63,461 nucleotides of DNA. Source: Opitutia bacterium. Its GTDB lineage: Bacteria > Verrucomicrobiota > Verrucomicrobiae > Opitutales > UBA953. The stretch lies in assembly GCA_947465345.1 (NCBI GenBank), contig CANHZL010000001.1, positions 1 through 63,461 of the forward strand. Direction: 5' to 3'. Positions within the stretch are counted from its first letter, which is position 1, and every line of letters starts with the position of its first letter. The notes below the pieces were generated by a model, which searched no databases, was not told where the DNA came from, and worked only from the letters and a program-made list of their open reading frames with translations. The position numbers and the translations under genes are program-made. Shown here in pieces: positions 1 to 10,254 of this stretch.

Positions 1-52
1 ATGCATCCTCCCGCAACCCCTTGGATGGTCAAGGAGAAGGTTTACGGACCTG

Positions 53-86
53 CCCCGGATGACCGGGGTGAGGAAAGAGTCCTTTC
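53..86 (-). terminator. Hairpins downstream of tRNA-Asn
   Basis: Two short perfect stems lie just past the 3' end of the tRNA: GAAAG/CTTTC (73-86) and CCCCGG/CCGGGG with loop ATGA (53-68). They could end the tRNA transcript, but no U-tract follows. No gene could be supported in 1-86. Confidence 0.3.
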
Positions 87-161
<75 letters not shown>

Positions 162-364
162 GTGCGAAAGGAGTCCAATCAAGGCAAGGTGAGGGCGTCT
201 CTGTCAAACAAATCCTCCGGTCGGCCGCCAAGGATCAGATCCCCGAAAAGACTCCGCATTCGTCTGAAAAGCGCGGATTGGCGGGGCCGTGCGACGACAT
301 TCGCCCTGCGGCCCCCTAATCTCTGGACACCCCAGTGCGGCCTGTCTTCCTTAGGTGCAATCTC

Positions 365-1336
365 ATGCGCTGGTCCCGACTTCCTGAAACTCCCAATGCC
401 CCCGGCTTCGGCGGCGCCTTCGTGGGCACCTCCGGAGACCTGCTGCTTTGCGGCGGCGGCTCCAACTTCCCAGATAAGCCGGCCTGGGATGGCGGCGTCA
501 AGGTCTGGCATGACGAGGTCTTCTCCTTGGCCAGCACGCGCTCCAAGAAATGGGCCAGCCTCGGAAAGTTGCCCCGCCCTTGTGGCTACGGTGTCAGCGT
601 CTCGATCCGCCAAGGCCTCTTGATGATCGGCGGCGCGGACTCGCATCGCCACTACGCCGACTGCTACACGCTCTCCGTCGAGGAAGGCGAACTCAAGGTC
701 CGCCCCTTCCCCTTCCTCCCCCGCCCGCTTGCCTACGCGACCGGCGCACTCGTCGGCAGCAAGGTCATCGTCGCTGGCGGCACCGAGCGCCCTGACGCGA
801 CCGCCGCCTCTTCCAGCGCCTTCGCCATCGACCTCGCCAACCTCAACGCGGGCTGGAAAGAACTTCCGCTCTGCGCCGGCTCTGGCCGCATGCTCGCCCA
901 ATCCGCCGGCACGAAGGATACGTTCTTCCTCTTCGGCGGCGTCGCGCTGAGCCCCGGAGCCAAGGGCGTCGAACGGGAATTCCTGTCCGACTGCCATGCC
1001 TTCACCCTTGGCAAGGAATGGCGACGCCTCTCCGCGATGCCTCACCCGGTCGCTGGCGCCCCTTCGCCTTGCCCGGTCTTCGAGAACGAGATCCTCGTGC
1101 TCGGGGGCGATGACGGCAAATTGGCCGGTAAGGTCGAAGCGGCCAAGCACCCGGGCTACGCGAAGTCAGTCCTCTCCTACGATAAGTCGACGGATACCTG
1201 GAAGGAAGCCGAGGAAGGCTCAGCCAACGTCCTGTCCACGGGTTGCACCAAGTGGTCTGGCGGCTACGCCCTGACCAACGGAGAGCTCCGTCCGTTCGTC
1301 CGCTCCGCCGAAGGCTGGTTGCTGCGCCCTGAGTAA
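365..1336 (+). CDS. Kelch-repeat protein, N-acetylneuraminate epimerase (NanM)-like
   Basis: A kelch beta-propeller of 323 residues. At least five blades show the typical GG after a hydrophobic strand (LLLCGGG, LLMIGGA, VIVAGGT, FFLFGGV, ILVLGGD). The family includes NanM, which speeds alpha-to-beta anomer conversion of sialic acid. The start at 365 (MRWSRLPETP) is chosen because the residues upstream of it look non-coding and NanM-like proteins begin with a similar R-LP-x-P motif. No clear signal peptide is seen, so it may be cytoplasmic. A sialidase starts 179 bp downstream on the same strand, which supports a sialic acid role. Other kelch functions cannot be excluded. Confidence 0.8.
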   Translation: MRWSRLPETPNAPGFGGAFVGTSGDLLLCGGGSNFPDKPAWDGGVKVWHDEVFSLASTRSKKWASLGKLPRPCGYGVSVSIRQGLLMIGGADSHRHYADCYTLSVEEGELKVRPFPFLPRPLAYATGALVGSKVIVAGGTERPDATAASSSAFAIDLANLNAGWKELPLCAGSGRMLAQSAGTKDTFFLFGGVALSPGAKGVEREFLSDCHAFTLGKEWRRLSAMPHPVAGAPSPCPVFENEILVLGGDDGKLAGKVEAAKHPGYAKSVLSYDKSTDTWKEAEEGSANVLSTGCTKWSGGYALTNGELRPFVRSAEGWLLRPE

Positions 1337-1515
1337 ATCTTGGGCTGGCAGGCTGGCAGGCAGGACCTAAAAATCATCCTGCCTTAGCATATGTCCCTCC
1401 TGATCCCATTGCCCGGACCCACCTATTCACTTGGCGTAAACACTGCCAAGGAAGAGTGGGCCCGCCAGCTGGGCGAACCAAAGTGGGCCGATTTCTTTAC
1501 CAACAAAGATTGACC

Positions 1516-2607
1516 ATGCGAACCCTACTCCTGCTCTGCCTCTTCGCCTCGTCCACCTGGGCGGCCGACGGCGCCGATGTCACCGTCTTCGAGGCTAAGA
1601 AAAACCTGACTCATTCGTCGGTCCGCATCCCCGCCCTACTGCGCACCAAGAACGGTACGCTGATTGCCGCTGCCGAAGGACGCGACAAGTCAGCCGACCA
1701 AGCTGGGAATGATTTGGTGGTCTCCCTCTCGAAGGACGAGGGCGCGACCTGGTCTAAGCCGAGCGTCGCCTATGACCAAGGTAAAGACAGCTGTAATAAT
1801 CCGACGCTGGTTGAGGACGAATTAATCGGGCGGATCTTCCTCTTCTTCCAGACCTTCCCCGCAGGTAGCCATGAGTTCGGAGGGCTACCCGCCGGGGACG
1901 CTCCAGACGGCACCAGGATTCGCGTCATCACCTCGGATGACGAAGGTAAGACGTGGTCCCGGCCGGCCGACCTAACGAAAGACCTCAAGCCGGCGGAAGC
2001 GGTGACCACGGCCTCGGGGCCTGGCGTAGGCATCAAGATGAAGCACCCTCTGCTCGCAGGTCGCCTCATCATCCCGTTCAACTCCCAGGATAAGAAGAAG
2101 AACTTCGTGAACTGGGTCGCCTACAGCGACGATGGCGGACGCTCTTGGCAGCGCGGCGCAAACGTCCCGCAGGAAGGCGGTATCCAGCTCAACGAAGTCC
2201 AGGTGGTCGAAGATCGAGACGGCACGCTCTACCTCAACTCGCGGCGCTGGAAAGGCGAAGCCACGCGCAAGGTCGCCTGGTCAAAGGACGGAGGCGCGAC
2301 TTGGAGCAAGGCCGTGGACGACGCCGCGTTGCCCGACCCAACCTGCCAAGGGTCCCTGCTGCGCATCGACCAAGGCCCAGTCACCCGCATTTACTTCCTG
2401 AACCCCGCCGGTAAGGGCCGTAAAAACGGCACCCTGCGGGTCTCTACAGACGGGGGGCACACCTGGGCTGCTTCGCGCGAAGCTTTCCCGGGACCGTTTG
2501 CGTACAGCTCGATGGCGGCGCTGGCGGACGGCCGTATCGGCGTGCTTTACGAGCCTGCCGGCGACAAGGTCATCCGCTTCCGCGCGATCGACCAGGCAGG
2601 CCGCTGA
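1516..2607 (+). CDS. Secreted exo-alpha-sialidase (BNR/Asp-box)
   Basis: 363 residues from the start at 1516 (MRTLLLLCLFASSTWA), which gives a clean Sec signal peptide; an upstream in-frame start would bury it. The FRIP-like motif V-R-I-P-A-L-L lies near residue 38 and supplies the first arginine of the sialidase triad. Five Asp boxes follow (SKDEGATW, SDDEGKTW, SDDGGRSW, SKDGGATW, STDGGHTW). This is the six-bladed propeller fold of GH33 enzymes that release terminal sialic acids. The kelch epimerase upstream fits the same pathway. A related exo-glycosidase with this fold is possible because the substrate cannot be read from sequence. Confidence 0.85.
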   Translation: MRTLLLLCLFASSTWAADGADVTVFEAKKNLTHSSVRIPALLRTKNGTLIAAAEGRDKSADQAGNDLVVSLSKDEGATWSKPSVAYDQGKDSCNNPTLVEDELIGRIFLFFQTFPAGSHEFGGLPAGDAPDGTRIRVITSDDEGKTWSRPADLTKDLKPAEAVTTASGPGVGIKMKHPLLAGRLIIPFNSQDKKKNFVNWVAYSDDGGRSWQRGANVPQEGGIQLNEVQVVEDRDGTLYLNSRRWKGEATRKVAWSKDGGATWSKAVDDAALPDPTCQGSLLRIDQGPVTRIYFLNPAGKGRKNGTLRVSTDGGHTWAASREAFPGPFAYSSMAALADGRIGVLYEPAGDKVIRFRAIDQAGR

Positions 2608-2610
2608 GCG

Positions 2611-3276
2611 TCACTCGCTGGCGATGAAAGGAGCGGCCGTGCCTTCATCGACGCCGTAATAGTAGCGGATAGCACCGGCAAGGAACTCCTTCACGTCATC
2701 TGCCAGGAAAGCGCCGAAGTCGATGTCCTTGCCCTGAGAGGCCACCACGATCGCCACCGCGGGCTTATCATTCTCGCTCGAACCGCGATAGGCCAGCGAC
2801 ACCTTGACTTCATCGCCGACCGGTAGGCGCCAAGTCCAGCCGACATAGGGGAGGATACGCCAGCGGACGGTGAGGAGGTCGTCCGTCAGCTCGACGCGAT
2901 AACGGGCGATGGTGAAAGCGAAACCCACGAGGAAGAAGGGGACGTAGAACAACGCGAGCAAGGCGAAGTGCCACCATTCCGGCTGGGTGACCATCCGCCC
3001 GTTCACCTTCACGGAGCCTTGGAACATCCCGTAGCAGAGCGCTACGCAATGGACGCAGGTGAAGACCAGCCAGAACCAGCCGAAGCAGCCGCCGAGCCGC
3101 GTCTCATAGGCCGTTGCCTGGAAGCCGGTTTCCACGGAGACCTTGGGATGCCCCTTCATGAGCTCCGCATCGGAGAGCACATTCGCCGGCCGACCCGCAC
3201 TCAGGATGGCGGCGTCCGCCTCACCCTTGGCCTTCATCGCATCCAGCTTGGCCAGAAAGTCCTCGCGGATACCCAT
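2611..3276 (-). CDS. Hypothetical two-helix membrane protein
   Basis: 221 residues of unknown function. Two adjacent hydrophobic helices lie at roughly residues 65-87 and 103-125, split by a short polar loop. A C-terminal soluble beta-rich part (LTVRWRILPYVGWTWRLPVG...) recalls PH-like domains of small bacterial membrane proteins, but the match is weak. The gene ends 3 bp from the sialidase stop in convergent orientation and is divergent from the lipoprotein hydrolase. It starts with ATG and no Shine-Dalgarno is visible. Confidence 0.7.
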   Translation of the reverse strand: MGIREDFLAKLDAMKAKGEADAAILSAGRPANVLSDAELMKGHPKVSVETGFQATAYETRLGGCFGWFWLVFTCVHCVALCYGMFQGSVKVNGRMVTQPEWWHFALLALFYVPFFLVGFAFTIARYRVELTDDLLTVRWRILPYVGWTWRLPVGDEVKVSLAYRGSSENDKPAVAIVVASQGKDIDFGAFLADDVKEFLAGAIRYYYGVDEGTAAPFIASE

Positions 3277-3362
3277 GTGCGGAACCTAAGCCGCACCAGA
3301 CAGCGGCACAAGCCAACGCTGGCTTGAACCAAAGTCGTTTCTGGCTGTCCATAAGGTACCCC

Positions 3363-4691
3363 ATGCGAAACCTCGTCGCCCTGCTCTCCCTCTCGCTCGT
3401 CGCCCTGCTGACCGGCTGCGCTACTCCGTCCGCCGAATCCTACGGCGGCGGGGCCAAGCATTCCGTGAGCTATCCGGCCTCGGATAAGCCCGGTGAACTC
3501 ATCTTCCCCGCCACCTATAATCTGTGGCTGCCCGAAGGCGTGAAGCACGTGCGCGGAGTCATCGTGCACCAGCACGGCTGCGGCACCGGATCCAACAAAG
3601 GCGCCGTGACCGTCGCCGACGACCTGCACTGGCAAGCACTGGCCCGCAAATGGGACTGCGCCCTGCTGGGCCCAGTGATCGGCGAACCCGAGAAAGCGAA
3701 TTGCCGCATGTGGTGCGACCCGCGCAACGGCTCGGACAAGGCTTATCTGCAAGCCCTCGCCGACCTCGCCAAGCAGACCGGCCATCCGGAAATCGCGTCC
3801 GCGCCTTGGTGCCTCTGGGGTCATAGCGGCGGCGGCTTCTGGTCGAGCATCTTGCAGGCGAAGTACCCTGACCGCATCGTCGCGATCTGGTTCCGCTCCG
3901 GCACCGCCTACTCCGCCTGGCAGAAGCCCGAGGACCCAAAACTTGAACGACAGATTCCCGAAGTGGTACTACCGCCTGCGGCCTATGAGATCCCGATGAT
4001 GGCCAACCCTGGCGCCAAAGAGAACGGCGATAAACGCTTCAATGGAGCCTGGACGGGAAGCCTCGCGATGTTCAAGGCCTACCGGGCCAAGGGTGCCCCG
4101 ATTGGCTTAGCCCCGGACCCGCTCACCTCGCACCAGACCGGCGACCAGCGCTACGCCGCCATCGCCTTCTTTGATGCCTGCCTTGAACTCCGCCTGCCGG
4201 AGGCCGGCCACCAGCTCCGCAAGATCGACCAGTCGAAGGCATGGCTGTCTCCCCTGCTCGGCACCGAAGCCAAGCCCGCCAGCGAATACTCCGGCGAGCT
4301 CGCCACGTCCAACTGGCTGCCTAACGCGGCCTTCGCTAAGGCCTGGGCGGAATACGTGAAGACTGGCGCCACGAACGACACCACGCCCCCGCCTGCTCCC
4401 TTTAATATCGCGGCTAAAGCCATCGTCGAAGGGGTCGAGATCACCTGGGGCGCGCACGCCGACTTCGAGAGCGGCCTCCGTCAGTTCCTCGTCAAGAAAG
4501 ATGGCCAGGTCGTCGGACGCATCCCCGAGAACCTGAAAAGCCCTTTCGGCCGTCCGCTCTTCCAAGGTATGACCTACGGCGACACGCCGCTACTCCCGCT
4601 GGCGCAGATGCGCTTCGTCGACAAGGGTGCCAAGCTCGGTGCGAAGTACGAGGTCATCGCGGTCAATTCCGTCGGACTCGAGTCGAAGTAA
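3363..4691 (+). CDS. Lipoprotein alpha/beta hydrolase with C-terminal FnIII-like domain
   Basis: 442 residues from the start at 3363, chosen because it gives a lipobox signal peptide (MRNLVALLSLSLVALLTGC). The core is an alpha/beta hydrolase: an HQHGCGTG strand-turn for the oxyanion region and a nucleophile elbow G-H-S-G-G-G. Near the C-terminus, TPPPAPFNIAAK...VEITWGAH resembles a fibronectin type III strand pattern. It is probably an outer-membrane-anchored esterase acting on glycan or other ester substrates; the substrate is unknown. Convergent with enolase across a strong bidirectional terminator. Confidence 0.75.
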   Translation: MRNLVALLSLSLVALLTGCATPSAESYGGGAKHSVSYPASDKPGELIFPATYNLWLPEGVKHVRGVIVHQHGCGTGSNKGAVTVADDLHWQALARKWDCALLGPVIGEPEKANCRMWCDPRNGSDKAYLQALADLAKQTGHPEIASAPWCLWGHSGGGFWSSILQAKYPDRIVAIWFRSGTAYSAWQKPEDPKLERQIPEVVLPPAAYEIPMMANPGAKENGDKRFNGAWTGSLAMFKAYRAKGAPIGLAPDPLTSHQTGDQRYAAIAFFDACLELRLPEAGHQLRKIDQSKAWLSPLLGTEAKPASEYSGELATSNWLPNAAFAKAWAEYVKTGATNDTTPPPAPFNIAAKAIVEGVEITWGAHADFESGLRQFLVKKDGQVVGRIPENLKSPFGRPLFQGMTYGDTPLLPLAQMRFVDKGAKLGAKYEVIAVNSVGLESK

Positions 4692-4714
4692 GCTCCGCTA
4701 CCTCGGACAACAAA

Positions 4715-4739
4715 AAGGGCCGCCCATCGGGCGGCCCTT
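4715..4739. terminator. Bidirectional intrinsic terminator
   Basis: An 11-bp perfect stem AAGGGCCGCCC/GGGCGGCCCTT with loop ATC, preceded by AAAAA and followed by CGTTTTT. It serves the hydrolase on the plus strand and enolase on the minus strand. Confidence 0.9.
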
Positions 4740-4761
4740 CGTTTTTGCCTACGACCAGGGA

Positions 4762-6117
<1,356 letters not shown>

Positions 6118-6196
6118 CTAGGGACAAGGGGGGTGGATGAGCGAGAAAAAAGGTGTTCCGTCGCGTCGCCCTGCCCTGCGTAAAACCCTTCAAACA

Positions 6197-6230
6197 AGAG
6201 CCCCGGACTGGGGTTGCCAGGCCGGGGCTT
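6197..6230 (-). terminator. Terminator after tRNA-Val
   Basis: Stem AGCCCCGG/CCGGGGCT (6199-6229) followed on the minus strand by CTTGTTTG, directly downstream of the tRNA-Val 3' end. Confidence 0.7.
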
Positions 6231-6235
6231 CGAAG

Positions 6236-6312
6236 TGGTGGGGTTAGATGGACTTGAACCATCGACCTCCTGAATGTCAATCAGGCGCTCTAACCAACTG
6301 AGCTATAACCCC
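6236..6312 (-). tRNA. tRNA-Val (GAC)
   Basis: Minus-strand cloverleaf. Acceptor GGGGTTA/TAACCCC, D-loop with GTTGGTTA, anticodon stem CCTGA/TCAGG around the loop TTGACAT (anticodon GAC), T-loop TTCAAGT. Discriminator A at 6239 and an encoded CCA at 6236-6238. Confidence 0.95.
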
Positions 6313-6361
6313 AATAAAGAGGAAAGTGAACAAAGGGAGGCGGCCGCCCTCTGGCAAGCCT

Positions 6362-6856
6362 TCAATGCACGTCGCCGAGATAGGTGGCCGAACCGTCCTG
6401 TAAGGCCTTGGCGATGACCTCTCCCAAGCCCTTGGGAGAAAGGGGGTAATCCGCCAGTCTGGCCAGCGGCAGCCATTCAAAGCCGACCTGGCGACGATCA
6501 CGTTCCCGGCCCTCCCCGATGGGCGAAAGGTCTTCGCACCGACAATGAAAGACCGCTTCGACTTGATGGAAGTGGCCGTGAATTCGATGCATGGCGTGGT
6601 TCTTGCCGACGTATTCGCGGAGATACAGCAGGCCTTGGGGCACAACCGTCAACCCGAGCTCTTCCAAAACTTCTCGACGTACGGTGTCGCGCAGCGTCTC
6701 TCCGTGATTCTGCCCGCCGCCGGGCAACACGAGGAACTCACCCTCCTCAGTGCGAATCCGCACCGCGAGGATATCGCCGCCACGCAGGATGACGGCGCGC
6801 GCCGCCGTCCGGACCCCTGAAGAAGTACTACCGGACTGGCGACGAGGAGCGGACAC
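6362..6856 (-). CDS. Nudix hydrolase
   Basis: 164 residues with a Nudix box of the form G-x5-E-x7-REVLEELG near residues 46-68 (GGGQNHGETLRDTVRREVLEELG), which binds the metal used to cleave nucleoside diphosphate-X bonds. The substrate cannot be assigned. The start is GTG at 6856; the first 15 or so residues are Ser/Arg rich and a later start is possible. It lies upstream of tRNA-Val and downstream of yebC on the same strand with separate spacing. Confidence 0.85.
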   Translation of the reverse strand: MSAPRRQSGSTSSGVRTAARAVILRGGDILAVRIRTEEGEFLVLPGGGQNHGETLRDTVRREVLEELGLTVVPQGLLYLREYVGKNHAMHRIHGHFHQVEAVFHCRCEDLSPIGEGRERDRRQVGFEWLPLARLADYPLSPKGLGEVIAKALQDGSATYLGDVH

Positions 6857-6920
6857 GAGGCCACACTACCCTTACTGACCGGACAGTGAAGCCGTAAAGC
6901 GTGGGCGAAAATCGCCAGAC

Positions 6921-7661
6921 TTACTGCATCAGCTTCTCGTCGATCTCTTGGTTGCCGTGGACCGCCTTCACGTCGTCCAAGGCCTCAAGGGCGTCGATGA
7001 GCTCCAACACCTGCTTGGCCACGGCGGCGTCGCCGACAGGCACCGGGATGCTGGAGATGTAGGCCAGCTCGGCCGACTCAGGCTTGATGGACTTCTCCTG
7101 TAAGGCCTTGGAGATAGAGTCGAAGGCCGAGATGGGGGAAAGCACCTCGAAATGGTCGCCATTGTTAACGACATCGTCGGCACCGGCCTCGAGCACGAGC
7201 TCCATAAGGGCGTCCTCGCCGATCTGGGAGGCGCCGATGAGGAACTGGCCCTTCTTCAGGAAGCTGTGGGACACGGCACCCGTCTGGGCCATGTTGCCGC
7301 CGTTATCGTTGAAGGCCTGACGGACTTCGGCCGCGGCGCGGTTCTTATTATCGGTAGTGACTTCGACGATGAGGCCGACGCCGCCCGGAGCGTAGCCTTC
7401 GTAGACGATCTCTTCGTAGATGACGCCCGGAATCTCGCCAGTGCCCTTCTGGACCGCGCGCTTAATATTGTCCGATGGCATATTGGAGGCACGGGCCTTG
7501 TCCATCAGCGTGCGCAGACGCACGTTGGATTCAGGGCTGCCGCCGCCGGCACGCGCCGCGAGAGAGATTTCCTTGGCAAGCACCGAGAAGATCTTGCCGC
7601 GCTTGGCGTCAATGACGGCCTTATGCCGCTTCGTCGTGTGCCATTTGCTATGACCAGACAT
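6921..7661 (-). CDS. yebC: YebC/PmpR-family protein (TACO1)
   Basis: 246 residues, full length for the family. The N-terminus MSGHSKWHTTKRHKAVIDAKRGK and the internal GNMAQTGAVSHSFLKKG are characteristic. Family members are annotated as DNA-binding regulators; more recent work on homologues links them to relief of ribosome stalling. The start ATG lacks a Shine-Dalgarno. It lies 21 bp downstream of yidC, so the two are probably co-transcribed. Confidence 0.95.
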   Translation of the reverse strand: MSGHSKWHTTKRHKAVIDAKRGKIFSVLAKEISLAARAGGGSPESNVRLRTLMDKARASNMPSDNIKRAVQKGTGEIPGVIYEEIVYEGYAPGGVGLIVEVTTDNKNRAAAEVRQAFNDNGGNMAQTGAVSHSFLKKGQFLIGASQIGEDALMELVLEAGADDVVNNGDHFEVLSPISAFDSISKALQEKSIKPESAELAYISSIPVPVGDAAVAKQVLELIDALEALDDVKAVHGNQEIDEKLMQ

Positions 7662-7682
7662 GATGGGGGTTGGGTTGGAAAA

Positions 7683-9449
7683 TCAGCCTTTGACCTTCTT
7701 CGCCGCAGGCGGGATCACCTCGACGTCGGGTTCATCCTTGGTAAGCCAGGTCTGCAGGATGGTCAATAGGTTCTGAATCGTCATGTACAGCGTGAGCGCA
7801 GCCGGCATCGGGTAGCAGATAACCGGGAAGAGCAGCGTCATCATCAGGAAAATCGTCTTCTGGGAGCTATCCGCCGAGGGGTTCGGGGTCATGCGCATCG
7901 ACTGCCACATGGAGAGGCCCATGAGAACCGGAAGTAGATTCACCGGGAAGCCGCCAAGGTGGAAAATCGTGTCCGGAGCTGAGAGGTCATGGATCCAGAG
8001 GAATGAGTGCAGGCGGAGTTCGACGGTGGTCTGGAAGGCGGTGTAGAGACCGAAGAAGATCGGCATCTGGATGAGAATCGGAAGGCAGCCGGCGAACGGG
8101 TTAATCTTGTTCTCCGTGTAGAGCTTCATGAGCTCCTTCTGCATCTTCTCCGGGTTATCCTTATGCTTCTCGCGGATGTCCTGCATCGGCTTCGCGAACT
8201 TCTGCATCTTCTTCGCGGCCTTCATCTGGACGGAGGTCAGCGGCCAGGTGACGAGCTTAATGAGGCAGGTCAGGAGTACGATGGCCCAGCCCCAAGACCA
8301 GGCGCCGCTCCACTCGAGCAGCCAATGGACGCCGCCGAGGATAGCGAGAAGCAGCTTGCAGATCGCGCCGAAGGAAATGAAGCCGAGGAGTTTCGAGAAC
8401 TGGAGCACAGCGACCTGGCCGTCCGGCAAAGCGGCGACACGGGCGTATTCCTTGGGGCCGACGAAGAAGTCGCCCTCAAGCGTACGGGAAAGGTCGGCAG
8501 CCGGGACGGTCTCCCACGAGGCGAAGGCCTGCAGGCCACGCTGGCCGGCTTCCAGCGGCACGGGAAGCACGACGACTTCGGTGCGCGGGCCACGAGCAGC
8601 AGCGTCGGCAGGGTGCAGGATGGCGGCGAAGAATTGATTGCCGGAGCCGACCCAGAGGAGAGGCTTGGCAACTGAAGCGACCGGGTGTTCGACCTGAGCC
8701 TTATGCCCACCGAGGCCGAAGAATCCGCTGGAGTCGGTGAAGACGTCGAGGCCGACGCGCGTCAGGTCATCGCCATCATAGGCGAGCACCGAGAGGAACT
8801 GATTAGCGGAGTCACCTTGGGTAGGCTGCCAGGAACCGGTCGAGACCCAGATCGAAGGAGCTGGCTTGCCAGCGACGGGAATGACCTTCGTGGCGAAGCG
8901 GAGGGAGTAGGCTTCAGCCGTCTCGCCGGCCTTAGGGGCGACAAAAGAGTAGGTGCGTTCGACACGAGCTCCGTCAAAGGAACCGACCAAGGTGATCGCA
9001 TTGACCGCGGCACCGGGCTGGGCAACAAATTCGGAAAGGACGGCTTCCAATTTACCGCTAGTAGGACTCTTGATCGCAAGGGCGAGGGCTGACTCGTCGT
9101 TGCCCGCATTGAAGGTGACGATGGCCTTCTTGGAGACGTCGGCGAATTCCTTCTTCAGCTCGATTTTCGAGATGGCGCCACCGCGACTGGTGAGCGTGAC
9201 CTTGATGTGCTCGTTCTCGATGACGAAACTCTTGGCGTCCGCACGGGCGATGGGCTTGGCCGACTGCGAAGAAGGCGCGAGGGAGGTCGCGGCCTTGGGG
9301 CTAATCGCGGTCGGAGCGACCGGAGTGGCCGAAACCTGGGCGGTGGGTGCGGCGGCACCAGCGGGCTTCGGAGCGGGCTTAGTCAGGAAGAAAAGGGCGA
9401 AGGCGCCGACGATGCAGGCCATACCTAAGAAGAAGTTCTTGCGATCCAT
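7683..9449 (-). CDS. yidC: Membrane protein insertase YidC
   Basis: 588 residues. The start at 9449 (MDRKNFFLGMACIVGAFALFFLTKP) gives the N-terminal anchor helix. A Pro/Ala-rich linker and a large periplasmic beta domain follow. The C-terminal insertase core contains VLLTCLIKLVTWPLT, the cytoplasmic loop KKMQKFAKPMQDIREKHKDN and the ENKINPFAGCLPILIQMPIFF motif. It inserts inner-membrane proteins, alone or with SecYEG. The usual rpmH-rnpA neighbours are absent upstream, where pyrE is found, so the canonical cluster has been split in this lineage. Confidence 0.97.
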   Translation of the reverse strand: MDRKNFFLGMACIVGAFALFFLTKPAPKPAGAAAPTAQVSATPVAPTAISPKAATSLAPSSQSAKPIARADAKSFVIENEHIKVTLTSRGGAISKIELKKEFADVSKKAIVTFNAGNDESALALAIKSPTSGKLEAVLSEFVAQPGAAVNAITLVGSFDGARVERTYSFVAPKAGETAEAYSLRFATKVIPVAGKPAPSIWVSTGSWQPTQGDSANQFLSVLAYDGDDLTRVGLDVFTDSSGFFGLGGHKAQVEHPVASVAKPLLWVGSGNQFFAAILHPADAAARGPRTEVVVLPVPLEAGQRGLQAFASWETVPAADLSRTLEGDFFVGPKEYARVAALPDGQVAVLQFSKLLGFISFGAICKLLLAILGGVHWLLEWSGAWSWGWAIVLLTCLIKLVTWPLTSVQMKAAKKMQKFAKPMQDIREKHKDNPEKMQKELMKLYTENKINPFAGCLPILIQMPIFFGLYTAFQTTVELRLHSFLWIHDLSAPDTIFHLGGFPVNLLPVLMGLSMWQSMRMTPNPSADSSQKTIFLMMTLLFPVICYPMPAALTLYMTIQNLLTILQTWLTKDEPDVEVIPPAAKKVKG

Positions 9450-9575
9450 GGAAAGTGAGTGGTTTGGCGTAGGGAACGGACCGCCTGTGTGCAAGGCACA
9501 AGGCGCCCCGAAGGCCTTTATAGCGGGTTTTAAGCCTGAAAATGTAGCGAGGCGGCATCCTGCCCCACCCCAGCC

Positions 9576-10145
9576 TCAAGAACCAGGCTTGGTCGCTGGA
9601 AGCTTCGCCAACTCCGCTGGGACGGCATCGGCAGCGTAGGTCGGGAAGTTCAGCTCGAGCAACGACACAAAGGGGACGCTGAACTTGGTCTGCCCGGCGG
9701 AACGATCAACCAACGAAACGACCGCAACCGCGGTGGCGCCGTTCGCCTTCAGGATATCGAGGCACTCCTGGGCACGACCGCCGCGGGTGACGACGTCTTC
9801 GGCGACAATGACGCGCTCGCTGGGACGGAATGTGAAATTGCGGCGGAGCACGAGCTTGTCGTTCTCTTTCTCCACGAAGACGAAACGGACGCCGAGCTGC
9901 CGGGCGATTTCCTGGCCGACGACAAGTCCTCCCATCGCGGGCGCGAGCACGGTGTCGCAAGGATGGGCGGCGAGCTTCGGGCGCAGTAGCTCGATGAGGC
10001 GAGTGACCTTATCCATATGCTGGCAGACCTGCGCACACTGGAAGAAATGGCCGCTATGCAGGCCGGAGCGCAGGAGGAAGTGGCCCGTGAGGAGAGCCTT
10101 GGAATCGCGGAAAATCTGGAGGACTTCTTCTTGGGACGAGCTCAT
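9576..10145 (-). CDS. pyrE: Orotate phosphoribosyltransferase
   Basis: 189 residues from ATG 10145 (MSSSQEEVLQIF). It joins orotate to PRPP to give OMP in pyrimidine synthesis. The PRPP-binding motif VIVAEDVVTRGG is intact, as are HSGHFFQCAQV and VLAPAMGGLVVG. An upstream extension of the open frame exists but has non-coding character and would overlap the divergent gene. It is divergent from the formylglycine-generating enzyme with a 109-bp shared upstream region. Confidence 0.95.
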   Translation of the reverse strand: MSSSQEEVLQIFRDSKALLTGHFLLRSGLHSGHFFQCAQVCQHMDKVTRLIELLRPKLAAHPCDTVLAPAMGGLVVGQEIARQLGVRFVFVEKENDKLVLRRNFTFRPSERVIVAEDVVTRGGRAQECLDILKANGATAVAVVSLVDRSAGQTKFSVPFVSLLELNFPTYAADAVPAELAKLPATKPGS

Positions 10146-10254
10146 GCTGCCTCTGGTTAAGGGAAAAACTCCTTGCGGGGCGAGGCGATATCCAGTCCCG
10201 ACCCGCAAAAGGTTCGCCCTTCGCCGCCGGCCGGGTAACAAAGAAGACCTCCCC

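Noticed and set aside
179..1150. Long minus-strand open frame opposite the kelch gene
   Set aside because: Gly/Arg/Glu-rich composition with no domain pattern; antisense shadow of a kelch gene with clear repeats.
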